Positions 21,182 to 34,989 of a stretch of DNA of 64,000 bases are shown piece by piece. Within the stretch, counting starts at the first letter, position 1; every line of letters starts with the position of its first letter. A program made the translations under genes and the position numbers. The stretch is from Polydactylus sextarius (lineage: Eukaryota > Chordata > Actinopteri > Polynemidae), in contig CM028907.1 of assembly GCA_016801845.1 (NCBI GenBank), positions 25,355,950 to 25,419,949 on the forward strand, given 5' to 3'. A model generated the notes under the pieces. It was not told where the DNA came from. It did no database searches and worked only from the letters and a program-made list of their open reading frames with translations.

Positions 21182-21920
21182 CTTTTGTCTCCTCCTCTTA
21201 GTCAGTCAGTCAGTCTTATCTTATCCTCCACCACTTCTAACACTTAACACACTCTTTGCATCTGCTTCTCTGCTTCAATTCTACATTCAGTATTCTACAT
21301 TATGTGTCATGATGTTCATATATCCCAGTAAGGGTCAGTGGGTCGGGTGGTCTGCCGTGGATGGATGTCTGCCCTCAACACAGGCAAGTGGGGAGCCAGC
21401 AGGCAGCAAAGACATTTTCTCATTTGTTATTATCTGTCAGTATATATTTCATTTCAACACCTTGGTCTTCACTAAGATGGATGGATTACCATGGAATTTG
21501 GTACAGATATTCATTCACTAAAGATGTTCTAAAATACACTCTGGTAATCCATGTGATGAATAAATTCAAATGAGATTGGTGGCTGGATGAGTTGCATACC
21601 CTTATGTTTGCTGTGGAGGCAGTCCTGAATGCAGAACTTGTGAACTACAACACAGCAAGTCGTTTAGAAAGCCCTTTCCTGTGGACAGGGAAAGTTAAGA
21701 ATGATCACAGCCACCAAGAGAGAACTCAAGAATTAAGGTTAATGTGGGAGTCAGCTCATTATTCCCACTCTCCCCATTTTTCTAATAATAGCCCCCATAG
21801 TATTCCCATATCACAACACAGTATTTTCAGTTTTTGACCTGGGAAAATGTGCTGTAGAGGTATGCAGCACCCTGGAGACAGGCATCAGGGGACAAAAGGT
21901 CTCATAAATGTGTCTGATGT

Positions 21921-21921
<1 letters not shown>

Positions 21922-21973
<52 letters not shown>

Positions 21974-21979
21974 TGTGTG
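21922..21979. repeat. (GT)n microsatellite
   Basis: About 29 GT units with one interruption near 21967. Confidence 0.95.
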
Positions 21980-23459
21980 CATGTTCTTGGCTTTTTCTTA
22001 TTAAGGAAAGATGTGCTTTATGAGCACATCTTAATGTACTTATTATTATACTGACTTCCATTAGTTATCATCATCATTTTCATCTTCAGTTCCTCATCAG
22101 TTTGATGATATCCAACCCAGTCTAGTAAGAGACTAGTAGAGTCTGAGCAGTCTGCATGTGTTTGTTCATCACATTGTGTGGACTCACATCTGAAGACAGA
22201 CAGGTCACACCAAGCTAAGCTATTTCTTTGGATAATAAAAGTTGTACTTGGCACCTAGTGTTATTATTTGGCAGCCCAAGACCAAGATCCATGGATTCAG
22301 TTTCTACCATCCTACACAAAAAAAAAAAAGTTATTTCCAGGTCTGTGGCATAAACTCTTGTCAGTCAAATGTGCTACATATTTGTTATCTGCCTTACTAA
22401 ATGGAAGTAACACTTCTTGTATTGCTGTGAGCATTAGTACTCAACATGAATTATGAGGTGGCAAATCCTTCAATGTGTGAATAACTGCCAGGGGAACAGG
22501 ACTGGGTTAGGATGGTGTAATCCTAGGGTGTCACTGATAGGCAGATGTTTCGGGAACCATACTAAAGCGGTACATAAGCTTTGAACAGCAGGTGGTTTGG
22601 GTACCTAACTGAGTCGAGTTTTCAGAAACAGAATGCTGGTGACCAAAACTAAAGACCTTAATGATATCATAGCTACATTTCTTACACTTCCTTCCTCACA
22701 TTACTTTTACATTGAAAATACATCTGTGCCTTCTTCTCATCCTCACAGAATAAAGTCAAAGCTCTACTTTTCATCATGCAGCCATTTGTTTTCTTAGTTA
22801 CTTCAATCTGATGAGCTCATCACTCCACATCGGGTTGGCGGGGTGTTGGGTGCTGTCCCACAGCTGCAGAGCATCAGGCTGGAAATCCCCCTCATCCTCA
22901 TTCCTGGGCCTCCTAGTGTATACATATATGAACATACAGCGTGTGTGCGAGACTGGCTGTGAGTGTTGAGCTTGGCTGCCGGTGTGTGTATTTAGGTGCT
23001 CAGTTTGTGCATAAGGTATTTGTGAGTGTTTCATTTTGTGTGTTTGTGTGAGTGAGTGTGTGTTGGCATGTTTGTGTGTGTAGGTGGACGGTTTAAATTC
23101 TGAATTCTTGCAACTCTTGTGGGCTCAGCATGTGGTTGTGTGTGGCCTACTGTGAGCAGGCGTGTGGCATGAAATGTGTGTTATATGGAAAAAGAAGGAC
23201 TAAAAGAATACAAAGTCAGTTTGGGGTAACTTTAATAACTGTGTTGTCCTTTTCTACCTCCCTGTGTGTGCATGTGTTATGTGAGAGGGAAGGCAGAGAG
23301 AAAATGAGGACAAAGTCTGTATGTATAGTAACTTTCTCAATTTTCTTTCTCTGGTTCCTTCCTTTCCTCCATCATCTTTATCGTCCACAGTTTCACTTCA
23401 GCACGCCTGCACACGTTCTTACACCAGCTCCGTGTTTACATTTCGATCCACAGAACCAG

Positions 23460-23460
23460 T

Positions 23461-23488
<28 letters not shown>
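23460..23488. repeat. (CT)n microsatellite
   Basis: Fourteen CT units in a wider pyrimidine-rich region (23440-23540). Confidence 0.95.
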
Positions 23489-23491
<3 letters not shown>

Positions 23492-26400
23492 CTTATACCT
23501 TCATTCCTCTCCCTGCTTTCAGTTCCCCTCTGACTCCTTTACTTTTGCCCTGGTTTTCTCTTCTTCCTCTTAACTTCAGTACACTCCCCTGGAAAGTTGT
23601 CCCACTTGCCTCAAGCTCCGACGCCCACGCTTTCCCCACTCCTCCACTACACCATTTGTCTCTAGTTAGTGTCTTTTAGCTTCCTTGCTGCTACTCTCAA
23701 CCAGCTCTCCCAGTGTGATTTGGAACAAATAATGAAGAATGAAACAGAATAAAAAACTGTTCCAACAGGATGTTGTCCTTCAAATTCAAATCTTAAGAGG
23801 CAATCTACAATGATCTTGTTTTTTTTTTTTTTCCTTTTTTTTATCATCATCTCCATCTCATTGGTTCCAGAGTCTCCTGAATCACTATGAATCACTTGTC
23901 AGTCTTTTTCTTCCTTTTTTTCTCCACAAGGTGCTGCTTAAACATGCAGAATATACAAAAAAAAAAGAAAAACATTTATGGAAAAATACAATTTAATGTA
24001 CTGCCCTTGAATAGCTGGTTGAGCCTTTCGTAATTTTCGTAATTGTTACTTGATGTCTAAGCTTGATCTGCCATATACTGACAATTTCACTGGAGTACTT
24101 ATGTGTGCCATATAAACCATTATTGACTAAGTGCTATTCCGATACCCCACCAATTTCATTTAAACAATAGCCACTAGAAATGTACAAATGATTATTCAAG
24201 GGTATAGACACAGATACAAAATTACAGCACACAATACATTCAGCCACAAACACAGATTATTTATTAGCACAAATCAAGTAGAGACCAGTTAAAAACACCC
24301 AATAGTAGAAGCATGAATAGGTTGTTCTGAAAGACCTGAAACAGCAGAAAGAGGTGAGAAAGCTTAGAAAAGGGAAGGAGTATTCCAGTTGGAAAGAGCT
24401 TTGTGTCTGCATCATGCTTCTTTGAACATTCTGATACTGAAAATTTCCTCAAGGAGTGACACTTCATTAGAAATTACAAGCCAGCAACAACTGACATGAG
24501 CAACAACACCACATACCAAACACCATGCTGCAGGATTTCTTAATTTAATACAAATTTGCTTTTAACAATGAACCAGTTTGTCTATGAGTCTATGTAATCA
24601 TTTTGATACACTACTGAGTTTTGCCTTCAATAATTGATTAGGAACATCTACTTCCATGGAGTGAAACACTCCATGGAACTTGTAGCCATGTGTCCTGTCA
24701 TTTCTGAGTCCACGCTTTTGTTAATAACACCGAATTAACATGCATTTCCTGTTTTGTGGAAAAAAAATTACAAAGAAATCGTACAAAATATAATAGGTAC
24801 TTGGCTAGATCTAAAGTTATACAGAGGATTGCTAGCTGTATATCTTCAACAAATACTGGAGAAGCTCTTGTAAATAATAATAAATCCTAAATGTCTTAAA
24901 ATGCATAATGTCTGATATTCAGTAGCAGGAGACAATTACATATTTCAGCATGTTAACAATAAAACAATGTTTTCAATTTGGCTCTAAAGAATGGACAATA
25001 TGCAGATAGGAATGTGCATGCAAACCATTCTCTTCACTCACTCTCTAAATCCCCTTAATAAGAAACAGCGCTCCATGCTTGCTCTCATGTCTCCCTCCTA
25101 CTCCCTTCTCATCATTTCAGTCTGCCTCAGTTCTTACCATAACAATTCTACTCAAAGTTTCCAGCTCAGGACTATATAGTTAAGTATCAAGGGTTTTGTG
25201 CAAGCTCATACGCTGCTACACCTTTGCTGGATAATGTGTTGTTATGGCAGCTGGAGATCCCCATCCGATTACAAGATGGTCTCCTTACTTAGTAAGCCAC
25301 CAGTCCTTGCCTCCTTAAAGATTACACAGCTACCCTCCTCAGTGCTGGGCTAGATGACATAGAGGAACACACTGGTGAGTTGTAGTATGTCAGTGGAGAG
25401 TGACTGATGGACTTCAGCAGGATCACGACTGAGCAGTAATGGAAAGCCTTTTTCGTGCTTTTTCTCCCAGTGGTGCACTGGCTCTGCTATTCCCTGCAGT
25501 GTGGGGGGCAACATGTTAAAGTACTGAAGATATTCATCTGATTTGTTTTAGTAAATTCGTTGTTTTAAGTCTTTTTACCTCAATATTCACAAATAGGAAC
25601 AGCAACACAATATGCAGGAATTATCTCAGAATTAAAAACTTCAGTAAAATTGCATGTAAAATCTTCTCAACGATAAAAATAGATGTGGACATTCACACAG
25701 AAACAGGGTGTCTGTCCTTATCTGCATCTAAATATAGCAGCCATGGTGATTCAAGAGATTTTTCCTATTGTGTTTTGATTTGGTTCATTTACTTTATTTT
25801 ATTTATTTGTTTATTTTTGTTTTCAGGCAGGGGTATCTTCCCACGATCTGGCTGGGATAGAGCCAGAGGAACAAAGATCCACGTTCGTCAGCAGGGAGGA
25901 GAGAGGCAGATGATTGTTGGTAATAGTTGTCTCCCTTCACCCCTAATTCTCCCCCACAAACACAAACACGTTAAACACTACACACTCTGCACACATATAC
26001 AAAAATACTTGTAAATCTCCCTGACACTGACAGTAAGGCATTAGCTTCACACATTCATCTTTGAACGCAGTTCTGAGTTAACTGGCTCAAACTGATTACC
26101 CCTATATATTCATAACATAAAAAAAAACATGACATAATGTATAGTATAACTGACACAGGGAGCTACTCAGTGAAAGAGTAATGGCATTTTGCTTTCAAAT
26201 TGGCAGCAAATGTGCTAGGAGTCATTTTCAAATTTGCAGATGCACATATTATTAGGTCAAACATCTCTCGAGCTTACAGTATCATTGTCATTTATGAATA
26301 GAAATCCAAGGCAATGGTTCCTTAAAATCAAATTTAAAAAATAAATAAATAAATAAATAATTACATCAAAATTAAAATTAAATCAAGCCACTCTGATGCA

Positions 26401-27117
26401 GAATTAACACTAATTTCATGCACGCTATACCTTAATCTTAATGCTTAATAATAAATGTGATCCATGACAGGCTACAATTTCTATTTCTAAAACTATACTG
26501 TTTCACTTGATTTAACTCCAATTCTCATGGTGATTCTTATTTTGAGAAGAATTATTATCAACACAAATAAATGTGAGCTATATGAGAATGAAACCAGACC
26601 TGCTGGCTACACCTGCTTATAGTATTCTGTACCATGAGGGGTATAGTTTATCCTTTCAATTTTTCAATTGTTTTGTATCAAAAATCAATTCAACCAGAGT
26701 TTACTTGCCTTACAAGCAATCTCTGGGTCACTTTTAGCCTCCTATTGTTGTCCTAGAGTCTACAGAGGAAAAACTTGGGTATTTATGGCGGCAGACAGGT
26801 TAAATGCTTCTCGTAGCCAGTTGCTTACGTGGGACTGACTAAGCAGGTTGGAAAGCAAACCACTGAAAACTGACCAAGTCTGCCCCAATGTACATTTCAG
26901 CCCACAATGTCACTTATTCCAAAAGTAACAAAGCATTGTTCATATGAGATGCAGGGAAGGAGTACATTTACTGTTTTATAGTTAAATTAGTTTGAGCTTA
27001 CATCAATGTGTGGCTCCTGACGTGAAAGGTTTGTTTTTGAGCCATAAACTGACACAAAAAAATGTAGTGAGCACTTCAAAAACCAAAATAATGACATTGT
27101 GCCAATGATGTTCATAA

Positions 27118-27900
27118 GTAATTTTTTCCAAGTTCAAGTCATGTCTCAAGTCTTTGTACTTGAGTCCAAGTCAAGTCTCAAGTCTCTAATGACTCAAATA
27201 AAAGTTTTCTAACCAGATGACATGACGTCTAGATAACACAGCATTGCTGTATGCTATGAACTGAAAGCATGTACTGTATTATTATCTATTGTCTATTATC
27301 ATACACTACAGTATCAACATTGATCAGAATATGGTCGCTTAAAATGTATATTTAATACATGAACAAAGTTGGACAGTAACTATTGCATTGTAAGTAGTTA
27401 TAGTAGTTAAGTAACTAGTTATACAGGAAGTAACTATTGTGTAACATTTTCTTCCACCGCCATCAACTCCAGCGTTCTCGGCCACTACTTTAGTAGAAGT
27501 GCACATACACACTCTTGCCTTTTATCTCGGTGAAGGAATAGTGAGGTTTGTACTTCCAGTTTAAAAACACAAATTCTCTGTGCTCGTTATCGCAGCGTGT
27601 GTTATTTGTGCGACTGTGCTTATGTATTTGTGTTGGTGTGTGAGCAACTGCCCAATTCCTCCTCTAGCTGAGCATTGAAATTTTACTCTTACTTAGCTAA
27701 TCACTTGTGCACCACCAAAGAAAAGAAAAGAACAAATGTTGCAGCTCCTGTGGCTGAGAGCTTGATCAGATGAAAACAGCTTCACAGTTACTGTAATGCC
27801 ATGACTAATGCCGTTTATTATTTGAACAATGTTATTCCCATCAGTATCAATGAGTCCCAAACCTTGAGTCCAAGTTAAGTCTGTGTCTTCAAAAATCTAA
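27118..27900. repeat. CAAGTC-rich dispersed repeat
   Basis: 'caagtcatgtctcaagtc' and 'gagtccaagtcaagtctcaa' near 27134-27185 recur in degraded form near 27845-27885 ('cttgagtccaagttaagtct'). Such CAAGTC/GAGTC arrays are ends of abundant fish dispersed elements. The roughly 650 bp between may be the interior of a non-autonomous element, but no terminal inverted repeat or target duplication could be fixed. Confidence 0.4.
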
Positions 27901-28218
27901 ATGTTTAATCTGTTAATAAATCTATTGATGGCCCCATAACTCTCAGATAATAAATGACTTATGTGGGTGAAATTTTATGAAATAACTAGGAAAGAAATTG
28001 GGTGGAGGGGATTGTGTAGATGGAAGAAGGCCTCTAAATTCAGAGGGGAGATTTATCATACAACCAGAATGGCAACTGGAGTGAAAGAGGATGAGGGAAA
28101 GTCCCAAAAAGGTGGAGATGAAGAGAGAGGAGCAGGCAGGAAGGAGTGAGTCAAGACCTGGTCTTGTTATTGTTGGAAAAGGAGAAGGGGTGAGATTGGA
28201 CCCAAAGTATGTGCAGAC

Positions 28219-28245
28219 TGTGTGTGTGTGTGTGTGTGTGTGTGT
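28219..28245. repeat. (GT)n microsatellite
   Basis: Thirteen GT units, with further short GT runs to 28275. Confidence 0.95.
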
Positions 28246-28597
28246 ATTCATACTTATGAATATCTGTGTGTGTGTCTCTCTACCTGATACTATCGACTTT
28301 TGCTGTAAATCCCTGACATCTGGTAGTATAAATGGCCCACTATTGACTGAAAACTGCATTGCTATTAAATGACAACAGTATGATAAAAATAAAGTAGACA
28401 ATTCCCCTGCAGCAAATCATGAGAGTGATGCAGTGGCTGTTGCAGTCGCTACTGTAGGAGCTGTACTTTTGTCATTTTGAGGTAGCTGCTGTTGCAGTTA
28501 ATGGTGCTATGATGCTATGATGAAATTTTTTTACGACGATCGTTGTGAATTTTATCGTTTGTCCATAATGTTTTTTTTTTTTTTAGTTGCATCCACT

Positions 28598-28752
28598 TTG
28601 CCTTTATTGATAGATCAGCGATGGTAAACAGGAGGGTGAGTGTCTAGGAGGGTGAATGACACGTAAAAGTTATTGGCACAGCCAGAATTCAAACTTGCAA
28701 TCCGCTGCACCAAGGCAATGTGATCTGACCACTCAGCCATCTGGATGCTCCT
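28598..28752 (-). mobile_element. tRNA-derived SINE-like repeat
   Basis: On the minus strand the head reads 'tggctgagtggtcagatc', an A-box-like tRNA segment, and 'gcaagtttgaattctgg' gives a B-box-like segment about 35 bp later. This layout suggests a leucine- or serine-like tRNA origin. The plus-strand left part ('cctttattgatagatcagcg') resembles the body of a widespread fish SINE. It is diverged and not a functional tRNA gene. Confidence 0.6.
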
Positions 28753-29619
28753 TTAACAGTGGAATTACTCAGGTAATAAAGAGACATAGACACAGCTGTG
28801 GGTCTGGTTGCCATGGTGATGGTGTCACAAAGGCAGGAACATATCTGAGGTAGACTCACAATGCCTCTAACTGCCTTTGTGTAGGCCTCGAATACTATTT
28901 GTTTAAATGGTAAAGGTGTCAATAATGTGGACAACACAGTGAGTTAAAAATCCTCCAAAAATCTTTTGATGGATTAAAATTGCAGGGAATGAGGCAGTTG
29001 GGCTGTCCACTTGTCAATTTGAGGCTGCTAATTAAAAAATCATAAATCTCCTACTTTAGGTAGACACATTGTGTGAAACATGACAAATGTGACTACAACT
29101 CTGGATAAAATCATATGTGTAGAGTGAAATTTTTAGCTGTGAGCATCGTGTAAACAATTTGGTGAAAGCTTTCTCACTCTGGTTCACACTCTATGTTGAA
29201 CGTTCCTCCTCACACACACTCATTATAAAGTCTGAATTTCTCCAAAACTGATCACGGTCATTGATCTGTGACTGATCAAAAAGGTTTTTTTTTTTTTTTA
29301 TCAGACACATAGCACAATAGGCATATTTTTTTTTCATGACCAAGACACACTTTTTGATGTATAATTTATCTGTGTGCAATGATCAGTGATTAGGTTGTTT
29401 GAAACTGAAAAATCCACAGAAGATAAAAAGAAGAAAAGAAGAAACATGGTGAAGAACATTAGCTTGCAATACGAGACACTGCATCACTAAAAAACCGAAT
29501 AAAAAACTCTTGAAGAATAAGAGTATAAAGGTAGGAATCAATTTTAAGTCAATAGTTTTCACAATTGGGGAATTTTGGAGAACACTTGTCTGTATGAAAA
29601 CTTTACATCTACACTTTAC

Positions 29620-30440
29620 ATTATAGAATAGGGAAACACAACATTGTCCACAGTGAGCAGCATTTGGGGACAATGTAGAGAAAAAAAACTACCTTTTAAC
29701 AGGAATAAACCTAAAAACAGACTCAGAGTGGACGGTCATCTGCCTCGTCCGGTTGGAGTGAAATGAAAACAGAGAAAAGAGAAGAGACAGAGGAAAGGGA
29801 GGGGAGGAGGATGTGGGAGAGGGGGAAAAAGAAAAGAGGGAGACCAGGAAGAGACAGTATGTACCAATTATAACCATAGCCATTTTGACCAAGTTGATTT
29901 ATTAGGATAATAAGGAACTATGAGCTTCTTAAGATATGATGGAGCCTGATCATTAAGGGCTTTAGAGGCAAGTAGGAGGATTTTAATTCTACTCTGGATT
30001 TTACAAGAAGCCAATGAAGAGCAGCCAGTACAGGAGAAATATGATCTCCGGTCCTACTTCATGTCAGTACTCATGCTGCAGCATTCTGGATTAACTGAAT
30101 GTTTTTGATGGAGTTACTGAAACATCACGATAGTAGAGAGTTGCAGGAGTCCAGTCTAGAGGTAATGAATGCATGAATTAACTTTTCAGCATCCTTTTTA
30201 GACAGGATGTTTCTGATTTTTGTAATATTACATAAATGGAAAAAAGCTGTCCTAGAGACTTGTCTAATATGAGATACAAATGACATCGTCCTGATCAAGG
30301 ATTACTCCAAGGTTCTTAGTAGAACTGGAGGCCAATATAATGCCATCCAGGTTAGATATGTGATCTAAAAAATGATGTTCTGAGATGTTTTGGGTTGACA
30401 TGCTTGTGTTGGCTGTGCTCTCACACAGTCCGATATACCC
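29620..30440 (-). mobile_element. L2/Maui-type LINE, ORF2 C-terminal part plus 3' UTR
   Basis: Read on the minus strand, 30440-29900 encodes the end of the reverse-transcriptase ORF, including LDGIILAS and NLGVILDQD near 30300-30350. These match LDGITLA and NLGVIFDQD in the plus-strand copy near 13060-13110. It is followed by a pyrimidine-rich stretch (minus strand of 29770-29850) and then the 3' UTR blocks 'gaggcagatgaccgtccact' and 'cctgttaaaaggtag'. The order is that of one continuous element. Frameshifts and stops interrupt ORF2. Confidence 0.85.
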
Positions 30441-30444
30441 AACA

Positions 30445-33400
30445 TGAGAGGGAATCCAGCATTTCGGAATCCCTCCCAGCTGGTCTCGGGTGTAGGAAAC
30501 ATGTGGTTGGGCCTCCATGCCCCTCGAATGAGCTTGACAGGGGATCCAAATTCAACGTCCCTGGAATATATTGGACTATATTAGCTCATCTTAGCATGGC
30601 ATGAAAAAGGGATATTACCACCTACAAGTACTTGTACAAGTACTATAAAGCTATAACATGTACAAGTACATGTTATAGATTCATTGGTACAAAAGGGTTT
30701 AAGGTTTTGTTTTGATGGTTAGGTTGTTTGTTCGCTGTGTTTTGTTGGTTGGTTATCATTGTTGTTTAGGTGGTATAGAAGGTAGGGTTAGTACCGCAAT
30801 GCACTTGTTTTAATATTATTGGAGTCATATTTTACATGTTGTGGTTTTCTGTAATTCTAAGCTTGCATTGTGGAATAAAAAAATGGATGAATATATAATT
30901 TGCATCTTTCCTGCCATCTGTGGTCCACATTCTTCTGTTTTCTCTCAGTATTTGTTTTTGAAGAATTGGCTGTGGTTGTAATGTTGACGATTTGTTGTAG
31001 AATCTTCTGCGATCTTATGCCTTTTATTAGCAATTTTAACCATGCAACCATCTTGTTTAAATAAAACAACACCTGGGATGCTCACCTCGTTTTACACACA
31101 AGTATATTCAGAGTTAAATAACATGACTGCAGGGAAGTCTGTAGCCTATCTGCTGCCATCATGAATGTTAAATTGCAAAGCATCAAGACAGACTGTGGGA
31201 AATATACTTCTTTACTTTTCTGCACAGAGATGTGCTGGTTCATGAATCAACAAAATTCCATTTCCAGCCCAGGTTTCCTGTTATCAAAATCTGATTTCAG
31301 CTGTTCTGGTTTCAAAAAACAAACACATGGAAGAATGCAAGGGGAGGAGGCCTGTAACAAAAAATAGTCTCTAGCACCATGCTGAAGGCTTTATGAAAAA
31401 TATGGTCTTCATTTAAATGTGTGACTTTTTTACAATTCTGTCATTTTTGCTTCAAGTCTGTCAGATGCAAGTCTAAACTTTTAACTTCAATTGCACCCAG
31501 CTGACACATATTCAAAAAACATCTGACCTCTTTGGTTCTTTGTAAGTATGTAGTACTATTGATGCTATAATTCTTACTCTATTGCAACTATTGCAAGACA
31601 CATATGTCCCCTTATCTAGCGTATAGTAACTGAAATATCTAAGATTAACACCGATGATTTTGTTGCATTAAAATTTAATTTCCAGTGAGGCCAGGGAAAG
31701 ATAACATGAGATTTGATGCTGAATTTGGGTTTACACTTCATCCATATGATTTCAACCTTGCAGTGCAGAATTTTTGTGCTCCTCCTTTCTGTCAGTGGGG
31801 TAAAAAAAAGTGTTGTATTCTCACCATCAACTACCATTCTGATATACTCAAAATTGCATAAGTGCCTCTCTTTGCAAAAATGCATTGCTATACGAGTGGG
31901 CAGTGTGGAAATGTCACCACAGGCATTAAAGTGTGTATGTGTGAAAAGGAAGAGACGGAGAACAAGCCATAGAACAACACAGTGAGCTGAGGTAAGATCT
32001 AGTCTGTGTTTATTCCTAAGCTGCTATAAATACCTGTCCATATGAGAGTGGGACCATCCCCATGGAGGCGGGTGGTCTGTTCTGCTGATATGGTGGCTGT
32101 GGCCAAGCTGCTTTCTCACCGGTGTTGTCTTTCAGCAGTTGGCACAGATCTCCCTCTATGGACCACCGACCTCATACTGCTGAATCACATTACTGCTGTT
32201 GAGAGCCTCACTTCTCCACACTAACCTACAGTTTATTGTTGTGTGTCTCAGTAAAGGTTCATTAAAATATTTGAGCAAAATTATAAAGAATATAATAAAA
32301 CTAAAAGCTCAAGGTTGAGTTAAATCTGGAAAGGTCATCTGGCTGTCCCAGGGCTGGCCCACACACCCATTCAAACAGCCCACCACAACCTACAGTGATG
32401 TACAATTTAGAGGCTCCAACATCCTGCGTGTTTCAGGACCGTGGAAGGAAAGTACAGTCAGAATACCTTTGTGATAAAATGGAGCTGCTGATAATACAAT
32501 TTGCATTTCAAAACAGTTATTATTTGCATTGTGCAGTGTCTAAATCATTTTTGAATCATCTGAAGCTCACTGAGAGCAGACGTGGGGTTGAAGTTAGTCT
32601 TCTTCTGTTGTAGTTCAAATTTTATATCTTAAGCATGAGGATTTTTATTCTTTTTTTTTTTACTTTTGTTTGTTTATAAGTAGTTAAACTTATTGGTGTT
32701 GCAGTGAATTAAGGTCAACTGTTTCAGTGCAAGTTAGTTGGAAATTATCTTGGAGGCAAACAATGGAAACTATATACTTATTGTGGGATAGAAACTCCTC
32801 CATAACTGCTAACACTTTCACTAATATTTCCCAGAACAACATTAAGAGGAAAATACAGAAAATAAGGACAAAAAATGGAGAGAGAGGTCCGGAGAGAGTG
32901 AATCTAATTAGGCGCTGTATTAAAATAAAGGGTGGTTTCATGTCTGAAACCCCAAATGTGACCTTAACAGGATCAAAATGGGAATTAAAACGCAGTAAAG
33001 TCATTAGAGGTCTTTCAGCTCTTTGTAAAAGGGACCATTGACCACCACTAGGGATGTAAACAGCACCACTGACATACTGTTCATTCCATAACTATGGCAT
33101 ACAAACAAGAGTCACTGATGTGTTGACATTGTTTGGTGAAACCACTAATTGATTGACGCACTTAGCCTTAATTCATCAAGGAGATTGTTTTTCGCTGAGA
33201 AAGTAGAAATGTTCCCAGAGATTTTCATATGGCATTTGTACAGTTACACACATCAGCTCCCGGGAGTTCCTCAACACAGAAACTCTGCTTAACTGTTGAC
33301 CACTGAGCAGGAGGACTTATTTATCTCACATTCCTACACTTGCCGTGCCTGAAGGAAAGGTCTCCCTGAGTCACACTGTGTGCATAATGATCAACAGGTC

Positions 33401-34985
33401 ACTGGGGCTCCATTCATTTCTTGTCGTGAGCTCAGCGGGAGACTTCTTGTGTTGATTTGTCAGCAGTCGGTAAGATTCTTACTGAGGTTGTGTCATCAGT
33501 CATTAACACCTCATCAGATTTCCACACTTCCACACTACAATTCATATGTAAATGTGTTTCATTAACTTTTACTTTAGGTGCTGAGTTAAAAAAAAAAAAA
33601 AAAATAAGATATCCATAACACACAATAACAATACTTAGAATAATTCCAACCAGTCATCCAACTTGGATGAACATATTCAACCTCTGGTCCCTTCCTTAGG
33701 ACATGGCTCATAGGAGCATGGAAGCAACAGGCATAGAGGATCTTCATCATCATAGTTGACTAATAAAAACTTGGTTAAAACTGTGGGAACATGTGGCAAC
33801 ATGTTGTTAATCACCAACAGTGATCTCCTGTGCAAAAGGTGAAGGGCCTGTGTTTTGTTGACCCTTGCATCCATCCCAGCCTCATGCTAATGTGGACTAT
33901 CCTCAATTGATCGTGTCATCTTTAGAACCAACAAAAAGACATTTAAAGTGCCATACCACACATATTTAATTGATTTTTTTGTGGTAATATAATGTGGTAA
34001 TATTTTTCCATGGACTCTGTAACATGTTTTTTAGGGAAAATCCTTGGTTCTCTTGTTTGCAAGCTATTCTAACATGGTATGAAAAACCTGTAGGAAGACA
34101 CAGCTCAATTTGAGCCAGTTCTCATAAATATTCAACGTGTTAATGAAAAGTTAGATAAAAAGTTAGCAGTTTTAACTTCGTTTCCTCAGAATTTAGGACA
34201 TACATGCCTGTATGTACAAGTACACATGTTGTTACTAGTTGTTTTATATTAACCATATAGGTCACTAATCATTAGCTGGGTTTAAATTACTGCAATCACA
34301 ATTTTTTTAGGTTGTCTATAGCATTTTCCATTATGTGTTAGCATCAAGCTAGCGGACTACTCGCTAGTTTTCCACATTAAACGATAAAAATGTTTATTTT
34401 ACTGAAAAACAAGTGAGGGAGAGAGACAGTTTACATCACAGGTGGAGAGATTAATAAACAGAATATATGTTTGTTTTTAACGTTGCTTCATGTTGGAAAA
34501 ACACACACTCACACATATATCGGCACTTATTTCAATGGGGCGCAATGCCGGCCAACGCATCTCGAATATTTTCTCACTATTACTACCATGAAACATTCAT
34601 AATCTTTCATTTACTCACCCATTGTCTCACAAACATCTTAGTGAACGGTGAGTTGTCCACTGTTTCTGCTCCACTCACTTCATCCTGTTTGCCTCTTCAT
34701 TTCTCCCGCCACTATATACAAACACTGACAAGAAGCACTTTCTCATTACTGGTCCTGCACATAGTCTGTTCCCAAAGAAACCTGCACCCCAGGAATGCTA
34801 AACTTTTTATCCGATCGGTTGGGACATAGGAAAGTGGCTGTGGGGGTTGAGGGGTGGTTGTTTTTCTGTTATTTTCATGTGACTGAAAAACAATGATCAC
34901 CGCACTAATTATTTTATTATGGTCTTATTAGGTCATAATTTTGTATATGATGATGTAAACATTTTAATGTATTATTATGCCAACT
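30445..34985. other. Long stretch with no recognised gene
   Basis: No protein family or RNA gene recognised. An imperfect palindromic patch at about 30625-30680 repeats 'acttgtacaagtac' and 'gtacaagtacatgtt'. A TATA-like 'gctataaatacctg' at about 32023 could belong to an old LTR. An 18-A run is at 33589-33603 and beyond. Open frames under 121 codons look random. Confidence 0.4.
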
Positions 34986-34989
34986 GATA

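Larger units (their letters stand above)
20610..27115. other. Long stretch with no recognised gene
   Basis: No exon or transposon protein is convincing over this 6.5 kb. Microsatellites are listed separately. Minor low-complexity runs include an (AAAT)n at about 26336-26361 and a T-rich block at 23818-23842. The stretch 25827-25919 is flanked by a good acceptor and a possible donor and is discussed as a candidate exon only. Confidence 0.4.

Noticed and set aside
23130..23573. 147-codon plus-strand frame with a Ser-Leu repeat
   Set aside because: The repeat is simply translated (CT)n; no domain or splice support.
27943..28401. 152-codon minus-strand frame with a poly-Thr/His stretch
   Set aside because: Much of its length is translation of a GT microsatellite and purine-rich sequence; no family resemblance.
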